A DNA stretch of 64,000 nt, from positions 1 through 64,000 of the forward strand of contig WAMF01000019.1 in NCBI GenBank assembly GCA_015522475.1, written 5' to 3'. Origin of the DNA: Microcaldota archaeon (GTDB lineage: Archaea > Micrarchaeota > Micrarchaeia > Anstonellales > J096). The notes beneath the pieces are model-generated. The model was not told the origin of the DNA, did not search any database, and saw only the letters and a list, made by a program, of their open reading frames with translations. Shown piece by piece: positions 36,645-46,308 of the stretch; position 1 is the first letter of the stretch; each line of letters begins with the position of its first letter. The position numbers and the translations under genes were made by a program.

Positions 36645-37327
36645 ATGGAAGAAGATAATAAAAAGAGCAGCGGGCCAATCAAGATAGAGGTCAACTCTAT
36701 CAAAATCAGCCCCCATCTATAAGGGTTATAGACAAAAATGGGAAAGAGATTTCATTTAAAAACGAGGAGGAATTCAAGGAGTGGGCTAAAGAGAACCTAT
36801 CTGAAGAGGAGTATGCCACGCTTATAGACGAGATAGACAACGTTAGAAAAGAAGAGTATGTAGAGGAAAGTCCATCGCCTGCTGCCAAAAGAACAGGAGT
36901 TGAAATGAAGCTATCTGCAAGCTGGGAAGAGAAAGGAACACATAATAAGAAAGGATCTTTTCCCACCCTTAGAAGATTAGAGGAGGGAAAGGGAAGTAAA
37001 GAGAAAATTGTGAAAGTATCTGCGGATTTATCAATCGTCCCAGCTATTTTTGGAGGTATTCTAAGCATAATGCTAGCCCCACTTTTTACCCATTTCTCTC
37101 AGTCGTCTGCATCATCCTTTCAGGACAAAAAGGTTGAGAATTTCCTCAACGCCGTTGAGAAGCGACTGGCTTATACAAAAGAGCTAAGTGAAAGTGAAGT
37201 TAAGGAAATGACAAAAGAGAAAGGTCTCCATTACAATAAGCCTTTAGAGAGCGTGTTGAAAGCAAGAGGAATAAAGAAGAAAAGCCAAGGGTTGTTTAGA
37301 GAAGCTATGTATGTAAGGGAAGTGTAG
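36645..37327 (+). pseudogene. Single-pass membrane protein with a frameshift
   Basis: ATG 36645, after AAAGGTGG and a TTTATTAAAT box, opens MEEDNKKSSGPIKIEVNSIKIS and stops at 36722. The same protein clearly continues one frame back (IRVIDKNGKEISFKNEEEF...) to 37327; the switch lies at a run of five C (36710-36714), where one missing base restores a 228-residue product. It has one membrane helix (LSIVPAIFGGILSIMLAPLF) and a charged C-terminus. No family is recognised. The shift could be a sequence error, a mutation or programmed -1 frameshifting; the first is favoured because other genes nearby show the same type. Confidence 0.75.
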
Positions 37328-37620
37328 GTGTACGAATGGGGTGAGCTCTGTCAATGTTACTTTAATGCTAACTTAATGTTGATTTAACTACTAACCTGAT
37401 CCTTCTACCGCTTGCCTATGTATTGCTTGTATTAAGCTTGCATTGACGCCCAACTATAAGGCTAAACGTACGATGGTATAAATTGCTCGTAAATCCTATA
37501 AAGGAGGAATCAGTAACGACTAGTTGAAACAAGCAGCTTTAAAAAGATTTCCCCAGGGAAGATAGACAAGCTCTGCTATATTTGGCAGATGGAAGAAAAA
37601 ATGTTTAAGGAGGGATATGT
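37328..37620. other. Intergenic region before aEF-1A
   Basis: No gene seen in 293 bp. GCTTTAAAAAG (about 37539-37549) is the likely aEF-1A TATA box, with a leader of about 55 nt ending in AAGGAGGGA. Further upstream, GTAAATCCTATAAA repeats 14 nt also found near 17765, perhaps a second promoter. Confidence 0.45.
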
Positions 37621-38865
37621 ATGGCTAAAAAGGAACACATGAATATAGTCTTTATCGGCCACGTAGATGCCGGTAAGTCCACAACAGTGGGTAGGATCTT
37701 GTACGAGACGGGAAAGATCGACGAGCAGGTGATCCGCCGCTTAAAGGAAGAGGCAGAGAAGCACGGGAAGCAGACCTTTGAGTTTGCCTACGTCATGGAC
37801 CGCTTAAAGGAAGAGAGAGAGCGTGGTGTTACTATCGACATCAGTCACCAAGAGTTCGAGACACCAAAGTACTTCTTCACAATTATAGACGCTCCTGGCC
37901 ACAAAGACTTTGTTAAAAACATGATTACGGGCGCGAGCCAAGCTGACGCCGCTGTCCTCGTCGTCAGCGGTAAGGATGGTGTACAACCACAGACAAAGGA
38001 GCACACATTCCTTGCCAAGGTTCTAGGCATTAATCAGCTCATTGTCCTAGTAAGCAAGATGGACGCCGTTGATTACAGCCAAGATGCTTACAACAAGGTA
38101 AAGGCAGAGGTAGAGCAACTCCTTAAGGGTGTGGGCTACGACGTAAGCAAAATCCCCATCATCCCAGCCTCAGCTTACTACGGAGACAACCTAGTCAAAA
38201 AGAGCGAGAAGATGAGCTGGTACAACGGCCCAACGCTCTTCGAAGCGTTCGACACACTCCAATCCCCAGAGAGACCTGTAGATAAGCCTCTCCGCTTACC
38301 TATACAGGATGTGCTCACAATTACAGGCCATGGCCTCGTTCCAGTAGGTAGAATAGAAACAGGTACAATGAAAGAAGGACAAAAGGTTATTGTTATGCCT
38401 AGTGGGGCTGTTGGTGAAGTTAAAAGAATAGAGATGCATCACCAGGAAGTGCCAGAAGCTATTCCAGGAGACAACATAGGTTTCAATCTAAAAGGCGTTG
38501 ACAAGAAGGATGTTAAAAGAGGTTATGTCGTCGGCCCAACAGACAATCCCCCAACGATTGCAGAGGAGTTCACAGCTCAGATCATTGTGCTTAACCACCC
38601 TACAGCCATAAGCGTAGGTTATACACCTGTCTTCCACATACACACAGCTACATTCCCAGGCCGCTTTGTAGAGATAAAGGATCCACAAGGCAATCCTAAG
38701 GACTTCCTGAAGACAGGCGAAGCAGGCATAGTAAAAGTACAACCTCTTAAGCCCGTCGTTGTCGAGAAGTACAGTGAGTTCGGTCCATTGGGCAGGTTTG
38801 CCATACGTGATATGAATATGACTGTGGCTGCAGGTGTTGTGTTGGACGTTAAGAAGAAGCAGTAA
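37621..38865 (+). CDS. tuf: Translation elongation factor aEF-1A
   Basis: Delivers aminoacyl-tRNA to the ribosome. G1 [10 protein letters not shown]3 DAPGHKDF are standard; G4 reads VSKMDAVD where NKMD is usual, so the guanine-contacting Asn is Ser. Domains II and III follow ([32 protein letters not shown]). 414 residues, slightly short. AAGGAGGGA precedes the ATG. Followed by S10, as in many archaea. Confidence 0.96.
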   Translation: MAKKEHMNIVFIGHVDAGKSTTVGRILYETGKIDEQVIRRLKEEAEKHGKQTFEFAYVMDRLKEERERGVTIDISHQEFETPKYFFTIIDAPGHKDFVKNMITGASQADAAVLVVSGKDGVQPQTKEHTFLAKVLGINQLIVLVSKMDAVDYSQDAYNKVKAEVEQLLKGVGYDVSKIPIIPASAYYGDNLVKKSEKMSWYNGPTLFEAFDTLQSPERPVDKPLRLPIQDVLTITGHGLVPVGRIETGTMKEGQKVIVMPSGAVGEVKRIEMHHQEVPEAIPGDNIGFNLKGVDKKDVKRGYVVGPTDNPPTIAEEFTAQIIVLNHPTAISVGYTPVFHIHTATFPGRFVEIKDPQGNPKDFLKTGEAGIVKVQPLKPVVVEKYSEFGPLGRFAIRDMNMTVAAGVVLDVKKKQ

Positions 38866-38916
38866 ATCAGCAAATCTACGTGAATAAAAGACGGGAAATA
38901 GAAAATAGGTGAGTAT

Positions 38917-39228
38917 GTGGCTCGGGCACGTGTAAGACTTGAAGGTGGAGATAGCAAGGATCTCCAATACATCGTCGACCAGCTCAGAATGATGGGCAAC
39001 GCCCTTAACATAAAAGTAAGGGGACCTATTAGACTGCCCAGAAAAAACCTCGTCCTTCCAACGAGGCGGACGCCTTGTGGAGACGGCAGCGACACGTACG
39101 AGAAGTGGTGGGCGCGCATATCCCGCTGGCTTGTTGAGCTTGAAGGCGACGAGAAAGCCCTTAGGCAAATTCTCCGCATAAAGGTGCCCGACAAAGTCTA
39201 CGTCCGCATAATACTGCTTGGCAGCTAA
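38917..39228 (+). CDS. rpsJ: 30S ribosomal protein uS10
   Basis: 103 residues. GPIRLPRKNLVLPTRRTPCGDGSDTYEKW and ISRWLVELEGDEKALRQILRIKVPDKVYVRI are typical archaeal S10. GTG start after GGTGAGTAT, 51 bp behind aEF-1A in one operon. Confidence 0.97.
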   Translation: MARARVRLEGGDSKDLQYIVDQLRMMGNALNIKVRGPIRLPRKNLVLPTRRTPCGDGSDTYEKWWARISRWLVELEGDEKALRQILRIKVPDKVYVRIILLGS

Positions 39229-39301
39229 AGATAAAGAGTATTGGACTGAAGAGCAAAACTAGCTAAGTCCTTTTTTATTTTTTATGTCTTATTTTTACAG
39301 C

Positions 39302-39850
39302 ATGGCCAAAAGAAAGAGGAAAGCTAAGAGAAGGCTGCTCGCTCCATCAACAAGAAATATACCTAATATGCTGAAGTTCGTCGTAGACGAGATGCTGTTA
39401 GATGTTGCCAAATATCTGCGCATAATAGGCTATGATACTATTTGCCCCGTGCCAGGCACGCAAGATCGCTTTATTTTAGAAGATATAAAGAAAAGGGTTC
39501 TTATAACTGCGGACAAGGAGTTCTGCAGGTTAACACGAAAAAAAGGCCGGCGCTGTATATATGTCGATGTTCAGTCCAGCCTTAATAAAAAGCTCTCTCA
39601 CGTCATAGGTAAGCTCCACCTTGTTCCGCGCTATAAGCATTCTAGGTGCCCAAAGTGCAACGGCACACTACGAAGAGAGAAAAGCGAGAACGTGGATGTG
39701 GATGAAGGCATAAGAAGAAGGCATCGCTATGTTTACGTGTGCGAGGTTTGTGGCCACATCTACTGGAAAGGTAGCCAATGGCAGAGGATGATTGCACGCA
39801 TCTGGCGTATAAGAAAAAAGCTAGGCTTAATAAAACCTCGTCGGAAATGA
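39302..39850 (+). CDS. Mut7-C RNase domain protein
   Basis: About 182 residues. A PIN-like core with the acidic start KFVVDEMLLDVAKYLRIIGYDT, DRFILEDIKKRVLITADKEF, and a zinc ribbon with CPKC and CEVC ending in YWKGSQW, the Mut7-C signature. Predicted RNase. The N-terminus is very basic. ATG 39302 is 27 bp from a TTTTTATTTT box; ATG 39284 is the longer alternative. Confidence 0.9.
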   Translation: MAKRKRKAKRRLLAPSTRNIPNMLKFVVDEMLLDVAKYLRIIGYDTICPVPGTQDRFILEDIKKRVLITADKEFCRLTRKKGRRCIYVDVQSSLNKKLSHVIGKLHLVPRYKHSRCPKCNGTLRREKSENVDVDEGIRRRHRYVYVCEVCGHIYWKGSQWQRMIARIWRIRKKLGLIKPRRK

Positions 39851-39904
39851 AGCTGGGAGGCAAGCGAAGCTTTTAAATTATTCCGCTAAATAGTAGTAAA
39901 AGCT

Positions 39905-39977
39905 GCCTCGGTAGCTCAGGCGGTAGAGCGTTCGCTTGGTAAGCGAAAGGTCGAGGGTTCAAATCCCTCCCGAGGCT
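39905..39977 (+). tRNA. tRNA-Thr (GGT)
   Basis: 73 nt cloverleaf. Acceptor GCCTCGG/CCGAGGC, D stem GCTC/GAGC, anticodon stem TTCGC/GCGAA with loop TTGGTAA, T stem GAGGG/CCCTC, discriminator T. No intron and no CCA. GCTTTTAAAT about 35 bp upstream is the likely TATA box. Confidence 0.97.
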
Positions 39978-39981
39978 CTCT

Positions 39982-40779
39982 TTATTTCTGAGTGGCTTTT
40001 CCAATCGCATTAAGCGTTTCGTCCAGTCTAAGCAGCTTGCTTCTAAGCGCCCCGTCGAGAGGCAAGTGCTTAAGCCGATCTATATTCCACAGCACAGAGT
40101 CTATGTGGAGTGCTGGCAAATTGGCTAGTTGGGCCACATCTTGCCAAAAACCTATAGCTTGCTTAATAGGAAAGGTTTTCCTCGGTTGTGCAGAAGACAA
40201 AGGAGTTAAGCACTTTATACGCGAGTCTAATGGAATAGGAATAGAAAAAGGAAACATAACGAATTCAGCTGTTATGACACGTCTGGCATAGCCAAACATC
40301 TTAACAGCAAAACTAGCTGTCTTTGAATAAGGCGCATGAAAAGCAGAAAGCAACGCCTTATAAAGTTCTGAATATGTTGTATCGAGGCGAATTTCGTTTA
40401 TAGAAGGAAGGGCCTTCCTAAGCCGCCCTAACTTTACATTGTGTAACCGTCTATTATGGTGACTCTCTCTCAAAAAGTTGGAGATAGCTTCATACACATC
40501 TGCATAACGGCGAGTAGAAAAGAAGGTTGAGAATTCCTCCCAATAAAGTTCGCCCTTTCCAGAAGGTTGATATGAAACTAGAGCATTAGCAACGACTAAT
40601 CTAGTGAACAATTCACATGAAGAGGAAGAAAAAGCGGAAAGCTGTCCTTTATTCCATAGGTCAAATAGAGCTCTGTATTGGAGATCGGACACTTCTATTT
40701 TCTGTATATCGTCGAAGGAGAATTGTTTTAGGCTATTGGCCAAGCACCTCTTCAGCTCTTCAATTGCTTTCTGCATCAC
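39982..40779 (-). CDS. Archaeal 8-oxoguanine DNA glycosylase (AGOG)
   Basis: 265 residues. Bifunctional N-glycosylase/DNA lyase of the helix-hairpin-helix superfamily. FAVKMFGYARRVI, IPIPLDSRIKCLT and ALHIDSVLWNIDRL correspond to conserved AGOG segments. It removes 8-oxoguanine and cuts the strand. Its stop lies 5 bp from tRNA-Thr. Start at ATG 40779 or the adjacent ATG 40776. Confidence 0.82.
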   Translation of the reverse strand: MMQKAIEELKRCLANSLKQFSFDDIQKIEVSDLQYRALFDLWNKGQLSAFSSSSCELFTRLVVANALVSYQPSGKGELYWEEFSTFFSTRRYADVYEAISNFLRESHHNRRLHNVKLGRLRKALPSINEIRLDTTYSELYKALLSAFHAPYSKTASFAVKMFGYARRVITAEFVMFPFSIPIPLDSRIKCLTPLSSAQPRKTFPIKQAIGFWQDVAQLANLPALHIDSVLWNIDRLKHLPLDGALRSKLLRLDETLNAIGKATQK

Positions 40780-40851
40780 AACACGCTCCTACCGTTTCAA
40801 CTTTATCAGCACTCTCTATCATTTCATCTCACCCTTCCCATCACCATTCCT

Positions 40852-41274
40852 CTATTTAAGTTTTTCCACTAAGATGGCCGGACAGACCTTCAAAACACGC
40901 TTGTCCTTCTCAAGCTTTTTTACGAATGAATAGAGCTCTCTACTATCTTTGAAAAAAGTCCTAAACATGATCATATGGCCTCCAGTAGAAGACCAAAGAT
41001 GCACAACGTGCTTATCCTTCTTCAAGAGGTCAATAATAGACAAAAAGCCCTCTGGTGTCGTATCCACACCTGTTACAGTGTCTACCTTTCTTGCCATGGC
41101 TGTCGGCTCAACATCTGCATGGTAGCCCTTAATTACACCCTCCTTCTCAAGCGCCTTTACACGCTTCCTCACAGCGCCTTCTGTAACACCCAACTTCTTC
41201 GCTATCTCTGTAAAAGAAAGCCGCGCATTCTTCTGAAGGAGCTCCAAAAGCCTTTTTTCCGAAATTCGGACCAT
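40852..41274 (-). CDS. Lrp/AsnC family transcriptional regulator
   Basis: 140 residues: N-terminal winged helix (LLELLQKNARLSFTEIAKKLGVTEGAVRKRVKALEKEGVIKGYHADV) and a short RAM ligand domain. Divergent from the peroxiredoxin gene through one TATA box, so it may control peroxiredoxin and itself. An inverted repeat CCGAA-A-TTCGG (41259-41269) overlaps its own first codons and is an operator candidate. Leaderless. Confidence 0.92.
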   Translation of the reverse strand: MVRISEKRLLELLQKNARLSFTEIAKKLGVTEGAVRKRVKALEKEGVIKGYHADVEPTAMARKVDTVTGVDTTPEGFLSIIDLLKKDKHVVHLWSSTGGHMIMFRTFFKDSRELYSFVKKLEKDKRVLKVCPAILVEKLK

Positions 41275-41295
41275 AAAGTAGTAAGATAGGAAATG

Positions 41296-41303
41296 TTTAT
41301 AAG
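41296..41303. promoter_or_regulatory. Shared TATA box, Lrp regulator / peroxiredoxin
   Basis: TTTATAAG reads CTTATAAA in reverse. Its centre is about 26 bp from the Lrp ATG (leaderless) and about 36 bp from the peroxiredoxin ATG, leaving a 10 nt leader containing AAAGGTGAT. Confidence 0.6.
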
Positions 41304-41335
41304 GATTTCGTAATTAATAGAGCAAAGGTGATAAT

Positions 41336-42007
41336 ATGGAGAAAGAAGAAGTAAATGTAGGTCTACCTCTTTTAGGCGAAAAATTTCCTGAACTAGAGGT
41401 GCAAACAACACATGGAAAGATGAAGCTGCCAGAGGTCTTCAAAGGCAAATGGTTCGTTCTCTTCAGCCATCCAGCTGACTTCACACCCGTCTGCACAACG
41501 GAGTTCGTTGGCTTCCAAAAACGCTACGACAAATTTAAAGAGTTGAACACGGAGCTTATCGGGCTAAGCGTCGATCAAGTGTTTAGCCACATGAAGTGGG
41601 TTGAGTGGATAAAGGAAAAGCTCAACGTCGAAATAGAGTTCCCTATTATAGCAGATGATATGGGGGTGGTAGCAGAAACGCTTGGCATGATTCATCCCAA
41701 TAAGGGAACAAATACTGTTAGGGCTGTGTTCATCGTGGATGACAAGGGTATTATACGCCTTATCATGTATTATCCTCAAGAGGTTGGCAGAGATGCAGAC
41801 GAGATTTTAAGAGCTGTTAAAGCTTTACAGACTGCAGACAAGTATGGAGTGGCCACGCCCCACAAATGGCCCAAGAATGAGCTTGTAGGCAGCGACGTTA
41901 TAGTGCCTCCTGCAAGCGACGAAGAGATTAAGGCTAAGCGCGAGGAAGCTGCTAAGAAAGGCGAGATCGAGTGCTTTGATTGGTGGCTCTGCCATAAAAA
42001 AGTGTGA
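41336..42007 (+). CDS. Peroxiredoxin (archaeal Prx6-type)
   Basis: Reduces hydroperoxides. Peroxidatic Cys53 in [13 protein letters not shown]; two further cysteines at the C-terminus (Cys213 and Cys219 in ECFDWWLC), the arrangement of the Aeropyrum thioredoxin peroxidase group. 223 residues. Divergent Lrp regulator suggests control by redox or metabolic state. Confidence 0.95.
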   Translation: MEKEEVNVGLPLLGEKFPELEVQTTHGKMKLPEVFKGKWFVLFSHPADFTPVCTTEFVGFQKRYDKFKELNTELIGLSVDQVFSHMKWVEWIKEKLNVEIEFPIIADDMGVVAETLGMIHPNKGTNTVRAVFIVDDKGIIRLIMYYPQEVGRDADEILRAVKALQTADKYGVATPHKWPKNELVGSDVIVPPASDEEIKAKREEAAKKGEIECFDWWLCHKKV

Positions 42008-42053
42008 GCTTTCATAGCAACCCTTTTTATTCATTTCTTTTTTATTGTAACAC

Positions 42054-42848
42054 ATGGTAGTTTATGAGTACGTAGCCACACTTTCCTTCCTAGCGAAGGA
42101 GTGGGCGGACATCTTAAAAAGAATAAGGCAGAGTGTAGCATCCTATGCGAAAAAAACGATGAGGGATGGAAAAAGCATCCATGCATCGGAGAACTATGGA
42201 CCTTTCAATTATTCTGTGTTTGTACAACTGTACAAAAATGATATGTGGGTTGAAGTTTATGGGGAAGTGCAGAGCTCTCTTGATGAGGTCCTCAGGGATA
42301 GAGGGATTAGAGAAGCAGCAAGCTTATCTATAGAGATGGACTTTTTGAGTGAGATGGACGATGGAGTTGTGAGGACAGGAGCATACAAGGCTATGGTTAA
42401 AGAAGGCAATATCATTTATGTCCCTCCTGCAATCCGCGTGTGGTGGCCCCTTAAACACCTGTCTCACAAAGGTCTAGATCATACGTTCGTCCACGAGATT
42501 ATGCACTTTATCCAAGATGCTATGATAGAGGAGATGGACAAAAAGGACAAAGAGATGTACGCAACAGTGGAAGGGCTTTTGGCCGTGTCTCACAAACTAA
42601 GAAGCGTGAAAAGGGAAGTTAAGGGTATGGTGCAGGCCTGCAGTCATGTTGGGGGAGAGTGCAAAGCTGTGGGCAGTTTTCTAAAGAGTATTAAGGGTAT
42701 GAAGGAGATCTCTATGTTGAGAGAGCTGGAAGAGAAAAGCCTGCAACTGCATAGGAAGTATGGATGGAAAGGAAGAATATACGAAATGCTAAAGAACATG
42801 AAGCCCAACGAAGTGGTGCTGGTTAAGGGAGCTAACTACGCTAGTTAA
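42054..42848 (+). CDS. Putative zinc metalloprotease (HEXXH)
   Basis: 264 residues, no signal peptide or membrane helix. HEIMH at 147-151 (TFVHEIMHFIQDA) gives the zincin active site, with a possible third ligand glutamate in ATVEGLL about 25 residues on. The family is not recognised. The start follows CCCTTTTTATTC and appears leaderless. It converges with serS, overlapping it by 4 nt. Confidence 0.7.
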   Translation: MVVYEYVATLSFLAKEWADILKRIRQSVASYAKKTMRDGKSIHASENYGPFNYSVFVQLYKNDMWVEVYGEVQSSLDEVLRDRGIREAASLSIEMDFLSEMDDGVVRTGAYKAMVKEGNIIYVPPAIRVWWPLKHLSHKGLDHTFVHEIMHFIQDAMIEEMDKKDKEMYATVEGLLAVSHKLRSVKREVKGMVQACSHVGGECKAVGSFLKSIKGMKEISMLRELEEKSLQLHRKYGWKGRIYEMLKNMKPNEVVLVKGANYAS

Positions 42849-44185
42849 CGAGAGCTTTTTGAATAGATCTCTTTAAATGGCAAATAAGGCCATAAAGCTT
42901 TTGGCACGTGTATAACACCTTCCTCGTCTTGATAGTTCTCGATTATAGCCACCATGGTGCGCTCTGTGGCTAAGCCCGTACAGTTCAAGGCGTGCGCTAT
43001 CTCAAATTGCCTATTGCGCCTAACAAGCCGCACGTTGAGTTTCCTTGTCTGGTAGTCTGTCGTGTTTGAGCAGCTAGCTAGCTCTCTAAATGTGCCTTGA
43101 GCAGGCATCCATGCTTCTATGTCGTATTTTTTGGCTGCTGTGTCGTTCATATCACCAGAGCATATGCTAACGACGCGATAAGGTAGGGCTAGCTTTTGCA
43201 TGAGCTCTTCTGTGTTGCGCGTTATCTCTTCCAAAAGTTGCCAGCTTTCCTCGGGCCTTGCAAAGACATACTGCTCAACTTTGTCGAATTGGTGAACACG
43301 AAATATGCCTTTTGTGTCCTTGCCATGCGCACCCGCTTCCCTTCTAAAGTTTGTGGAAAAGCCGACGTAGCACATAGGGAAGCGCGTCTCATCTATGACT
43401 TCATCCATGTGATAAGCAGCTAGAGGTTGCTCTGCTGTAGCAATTAAGTACATGTCTTCATTTTTTAGGCCGTAAAGCGTCTCCTCGAAATCGGCTAGTT
43501 CAGCGGCAGCGGCCATCACCGTCCTTTTAAGCATATACGGTGTCCACATAGGTGTAAAGCCCTTGGCGATGAGGTGGTCAAAGGCAAAGTGTATAAGGGC
43601 TAAGTTAAGGAAGACAAGCTCGTTCTTCAAGTAGTAAAAGCGCGAGCCAGCCACTTCTCCTGCTTTTTTTGTGTCTGCTAAGTTGTAATCTTCAATAATG
43701 TCCGCGTGGCTCTTAGGCTTCCAGCTTATCTCGACGTATTGGCCTTTGCCTTCCGTTAATTTGAGGAACTGCTCTACATCTGCCTTGAAGACCTTTGCTT
43801 TTCCCCAAAAACGCACGAACACGTTGTCCTCGTCGCTCTCCCCAACGGGCACGGACTCGTGGAGAATGTTGCCTATGGTGTAGAGTGTAGCGTTGCGCCT
43901 AGCCAGCAAGTCCTTTTCGCGCTTCTCCAACTCAGCTATTTTATCTGTTATGCCCTTTAACTCTTTTATGAGAGATGAAGCATCCTCACCTGCCTTCTTA
44001 AGCTTTGCTACTTCTCTTGTCTTCTTGTTCCGCCCTGCCCTCAGTTGATTGAGCTCCTCGAGTGTGTCTCGCCATTCCTTGTCGTAGCGAAGCACCTCGT
44101 CCACTACGCTTGGATCTTTACCGCGCTTTTTCTCGCTTTCCTTCACTATATCAGGGTGCTCTCTCACAAAGTGAATATCCAACAT
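42845..44185 (-). CDS. serS: Seryl-tRNA synthetase (bacterial/common type)
   Basis: 446 residues. N-terminal coiled-coil arm (about 28-105) and class II core: motif 2 YVGFSTNFRREAGAHGKDTKGIFRVHQFDKVE, motif 3 ALNCTGLATERTMVAIIENYQ. This is the common SerRS, not the methanogen-specific one. Leaderless ATG sharing a TATA box with proS. Confidence 0.96.
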   Translation of the reverse strand: MLDIHFVREHPDIVKESEKKRGKDPSVVDEVLRYDKEWRDTLEELNQLRAGRNKKTREVAKLKKAGEDASSLIKELKGITDKIAELEKREKDLLARRNATLYTIGNILHESVPVGESDEDNVFVRFWGKAKVFKADVEQFLKLTEGKGQYVEISWKPKSHADIIEDYNLADTKKAGEVAGSRFYYLKNELVFLNLALIHFAFDHLIAKGFTPMWTPYMLKRTVMAAAAELADFEETLYGLKNEDMYLIATAEQPLAAYHMDEVIDETRFPMCYVGFSTNFRREAGAHGKDTKGIFRVHQFDKVEQYVFARPEESWQLLEEITRNTEELMQKLALPYRVVSICSGDMNDTAAKKYDIEAWMPAQGTFRELASCSNTTDYQTRKLNVRLVRRNRQFEIAHALNCTGLATERTMVAIIENYQDEEGVIHVPKALWPYLPFKEIYSKSSR

Positions 44186-44207
44186 GAACTTATTTGGTGG
44201 AGTAACC

Positions 44208-44215
44208 CTTTAAAT
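44208..44215. promoter_or_regulatory. Shared TATA box, serS / proS
   Basis: CTTTAAAT reads ATTTAAAG in reverse. Its centre is 26 bp from the serS ATG (44185) and 25 bp from the proS ATG (44237). Only 51 bp separate the two starts, so both mRNAs would be leaderless from one box. Confidence 0.7.
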
Positions 44216-44236
44216 CCCTTCTCCTCATTAACGACT

Positions 44237-45681
44237 ATGGCACTTCCCAAGAAAGAACAGTTTTCAGAATGGTATAGCGAGTTGATGAAAGAAGCGGAGC
44301 TCGTCGATTTGCGTTATGGCGTTAAGGGCTTCATCGTCATAAGGCCATGGGCCATGTACATTTTGAAGAAGATGTACTCTTACTACGAGGAGATTTTGGA
44401 GCAATACAACCACATGCCCGTCCATTTTCCTGTTGTGATTCCCGAGCGTTATTTGACAAAGGAAAAGGAGCACATAAAAGGCTTCGAGGGCGAGGTCTTT
44501 TGGATAACGCGAGCTGGGTTCAACGAGTTGGAGGAGCGCTTAGCCCTTCGACCAACGAGCGAAACAGCTATGTATCCCATGTACGCTTTGTGGACGTCTG
44601 GCAGAAAGGACCTGCCTATAAAGCTCTACATGAGCGAGCTCGTCTGGCGTTATGAGACGAAAGCTACTAGGCCCTTAATCCGCGGCAGGGAGTTCTGGTG
44701 GATAGAGGCGCACTGTGCCTTCGCTACTAAGGAAGAAGCTGAGGCGCAAGTTAGGGAAGATATGTTAACGGCTAAGAAGGCTATATGGGAGACCTTTGGC
44801 GTGCCCTTCCTCTTCTTTAAGAGACCGGAATGGGATAAGTTTGCCGGTGCCGATTACACCTTCGCCGCTGATACGCTTATGCCCGACGGCCGCGTCTTGC
44901 AGATAGCGACGACGCATCTCCTTGGGCAGAATTTCAGCAGACCCTTTGAATTCAAGTTCATGGATACAGATGGCAAGGAGAAGTATGCGTGGCAGACGAG
45001 CTATGGGCCGGGCATGAATAGAATATTGGCAGCGATGATTTCGTGGTTCGGCGACGATAAAGGGTTAATACTGCCCTTCCACCTCGCGCCCGTTCAAGTC
45101 GTTATCGTACCCATCTTTAAGGACGAGAGTAAAAAGAAAGTACTCGGCTACGCTAAGGAAGTCGAAGGAAAACTTAAAGCGCTCGGCTATAGGGTAGAGC
45201 TTGACGACGCTGAAGATGAAACACCTGGCTTCAAATTCAACAAATGGGAGTTGAAGGGCGTGCCCATTCGCGTTGAGGTTGGGCCAAAAGAAGCTGAAGC
45301 TAAGGCTTTAACTGTTGTTAGGAGAGATAACAGGGAAAAGCAGCAACTCTCCCTGGAAGAAGCGGCGAAGATTGAGGAGATAGCCAAGCTGATGTTCGAG
45401 GAAATGAGAAAGAAGAATGAGGAAAAGATGCGCTCCTCCATCGTCGATGCCAAGAACTGGGATGAGCTGAAGAAGGGCATCGAAGAGGGCAAGATTGGAG
45501 GGTAGCGTTCTGCAGCGTCGATAAAGACGGCGAGGCATGCTACGCTAAAATAAAGGAAGAGTTAAAGGCAGAGGTACGAGGCGAGCTGCTAGAAAAAGAA
45601 GAAAAGCCCGAAAGCGGCGCTAAATGCGTCGTCTGCGGCAAGGAAGCGAAGCACATTGTTTATGTGGCGAGGCAGTACTGA
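44237..45681 (+). CDS. proS: Prolyl-tRNA synthetase (archaeal/eukaryal type), frameshifted near the end
   Basis: Class II synthetase: RPTSETAMYPMYALW (motif 2 region), RGREFWWIEAHCAFAT, TSYGPGMNRILAAMI (motif 3), then the anticodon domain. The first frame stops at 45505 after GKIGG, before the family's C-terminal zinc domain. That domain is present one frame back: AFCSVDKDGEACYAK, CVVCGKEAKHIVYVARQY, ending at 45681 with the expected terminal Tyr. One extra G in the GGG run near 45500 would join them. The HD gene starts 11 bp after this extended end. A sequence error is the likeliest explanation for an essential gene. Confidence 0.93.
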
Positions 45682-45691
45682 GGGGAAATTA

Positions 45692-46306
45692 ATGGCAAAC
45701 CGTGAGAAAATAACTCTTGAGCAATTAAGAAAACCCCTAAAAAAGCTACCAAAGGATGTTGAAAGACTCTGGGAAAAGTACAGCCTTTGGGAGACAGTAA
45801 AAGAGCATTTGACATTAACTGCTGAGCTAGCCTTAGGCGTCGCGGATAGGTTAAGTATAAGGGGAATAAAAATAGATAAAGATCTGCTGATTAAAGCGGC
45901 GCTTCTCCATGATATAGGCAAAGTAGAGGATAAGCCATTACACCCATTAAAGGGCAGAGAGCTTTTAGAAAAAGAGAACTTAGCCGATATCGGGAAGATA
46001 ATAGCAACGCACGGTTATGCATATGAGATAACAAGGCAAGAGAGCGAGTTGCCTAGGAGCTGGGAAGCAAAAGTCCTCACATATGCAGATCTCCACGTCG
46101 ATTTAGAGCTTCGCCCTTACAAAGAGCGTATATTGGATTGGGTTGAGAGAACTGCTAAGAACAAGGAGAAACGCGATTTGACCTCTGAGCAAATTATCTC
46201 TGCCATTAAACGCTGGAATTCTCTCATAGCAGAGATAAACGCGCTCCTCGGCGTTGAGGAGGAGCTAATTAATATTCATGAACTTCACAATTTAATGAGG
46301 GGCTAA
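45692..46306 (+). CDS. HD domain phosphohydrolase
   Basis: 204 residues. AALLHDIGKVEDKPLHPLKG has the metal-binding HD and following His; IATHGYAYE and the later KVLTYADLHVDL complete an HD-type site, probably for nucleotide or cyclic-nucleotide hydrolysis. ATG 45692 follows GAGGGGAA that overlaps the proS stop region, so it is coexpressed with proS. Confidence 0.85.
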   Translation: MANREKITLEQLRKPLKKLPKDVERLWEKYSLWETVKEHLTLTAELALGVADRLSIRGIKIDKDLLIKAALLHDIGKVEDKPLHPLKGRELLEKENLADIGKIIATHGYAYEITRQESELPRSWEAKVLTYADLHVDLELRPYKERILDWVERTAKNKEKRDLTSEQIISAIKRWNSLIAEINALLGVEEELINIHELHNLMRG

Positions 46307-46308
46307 GG

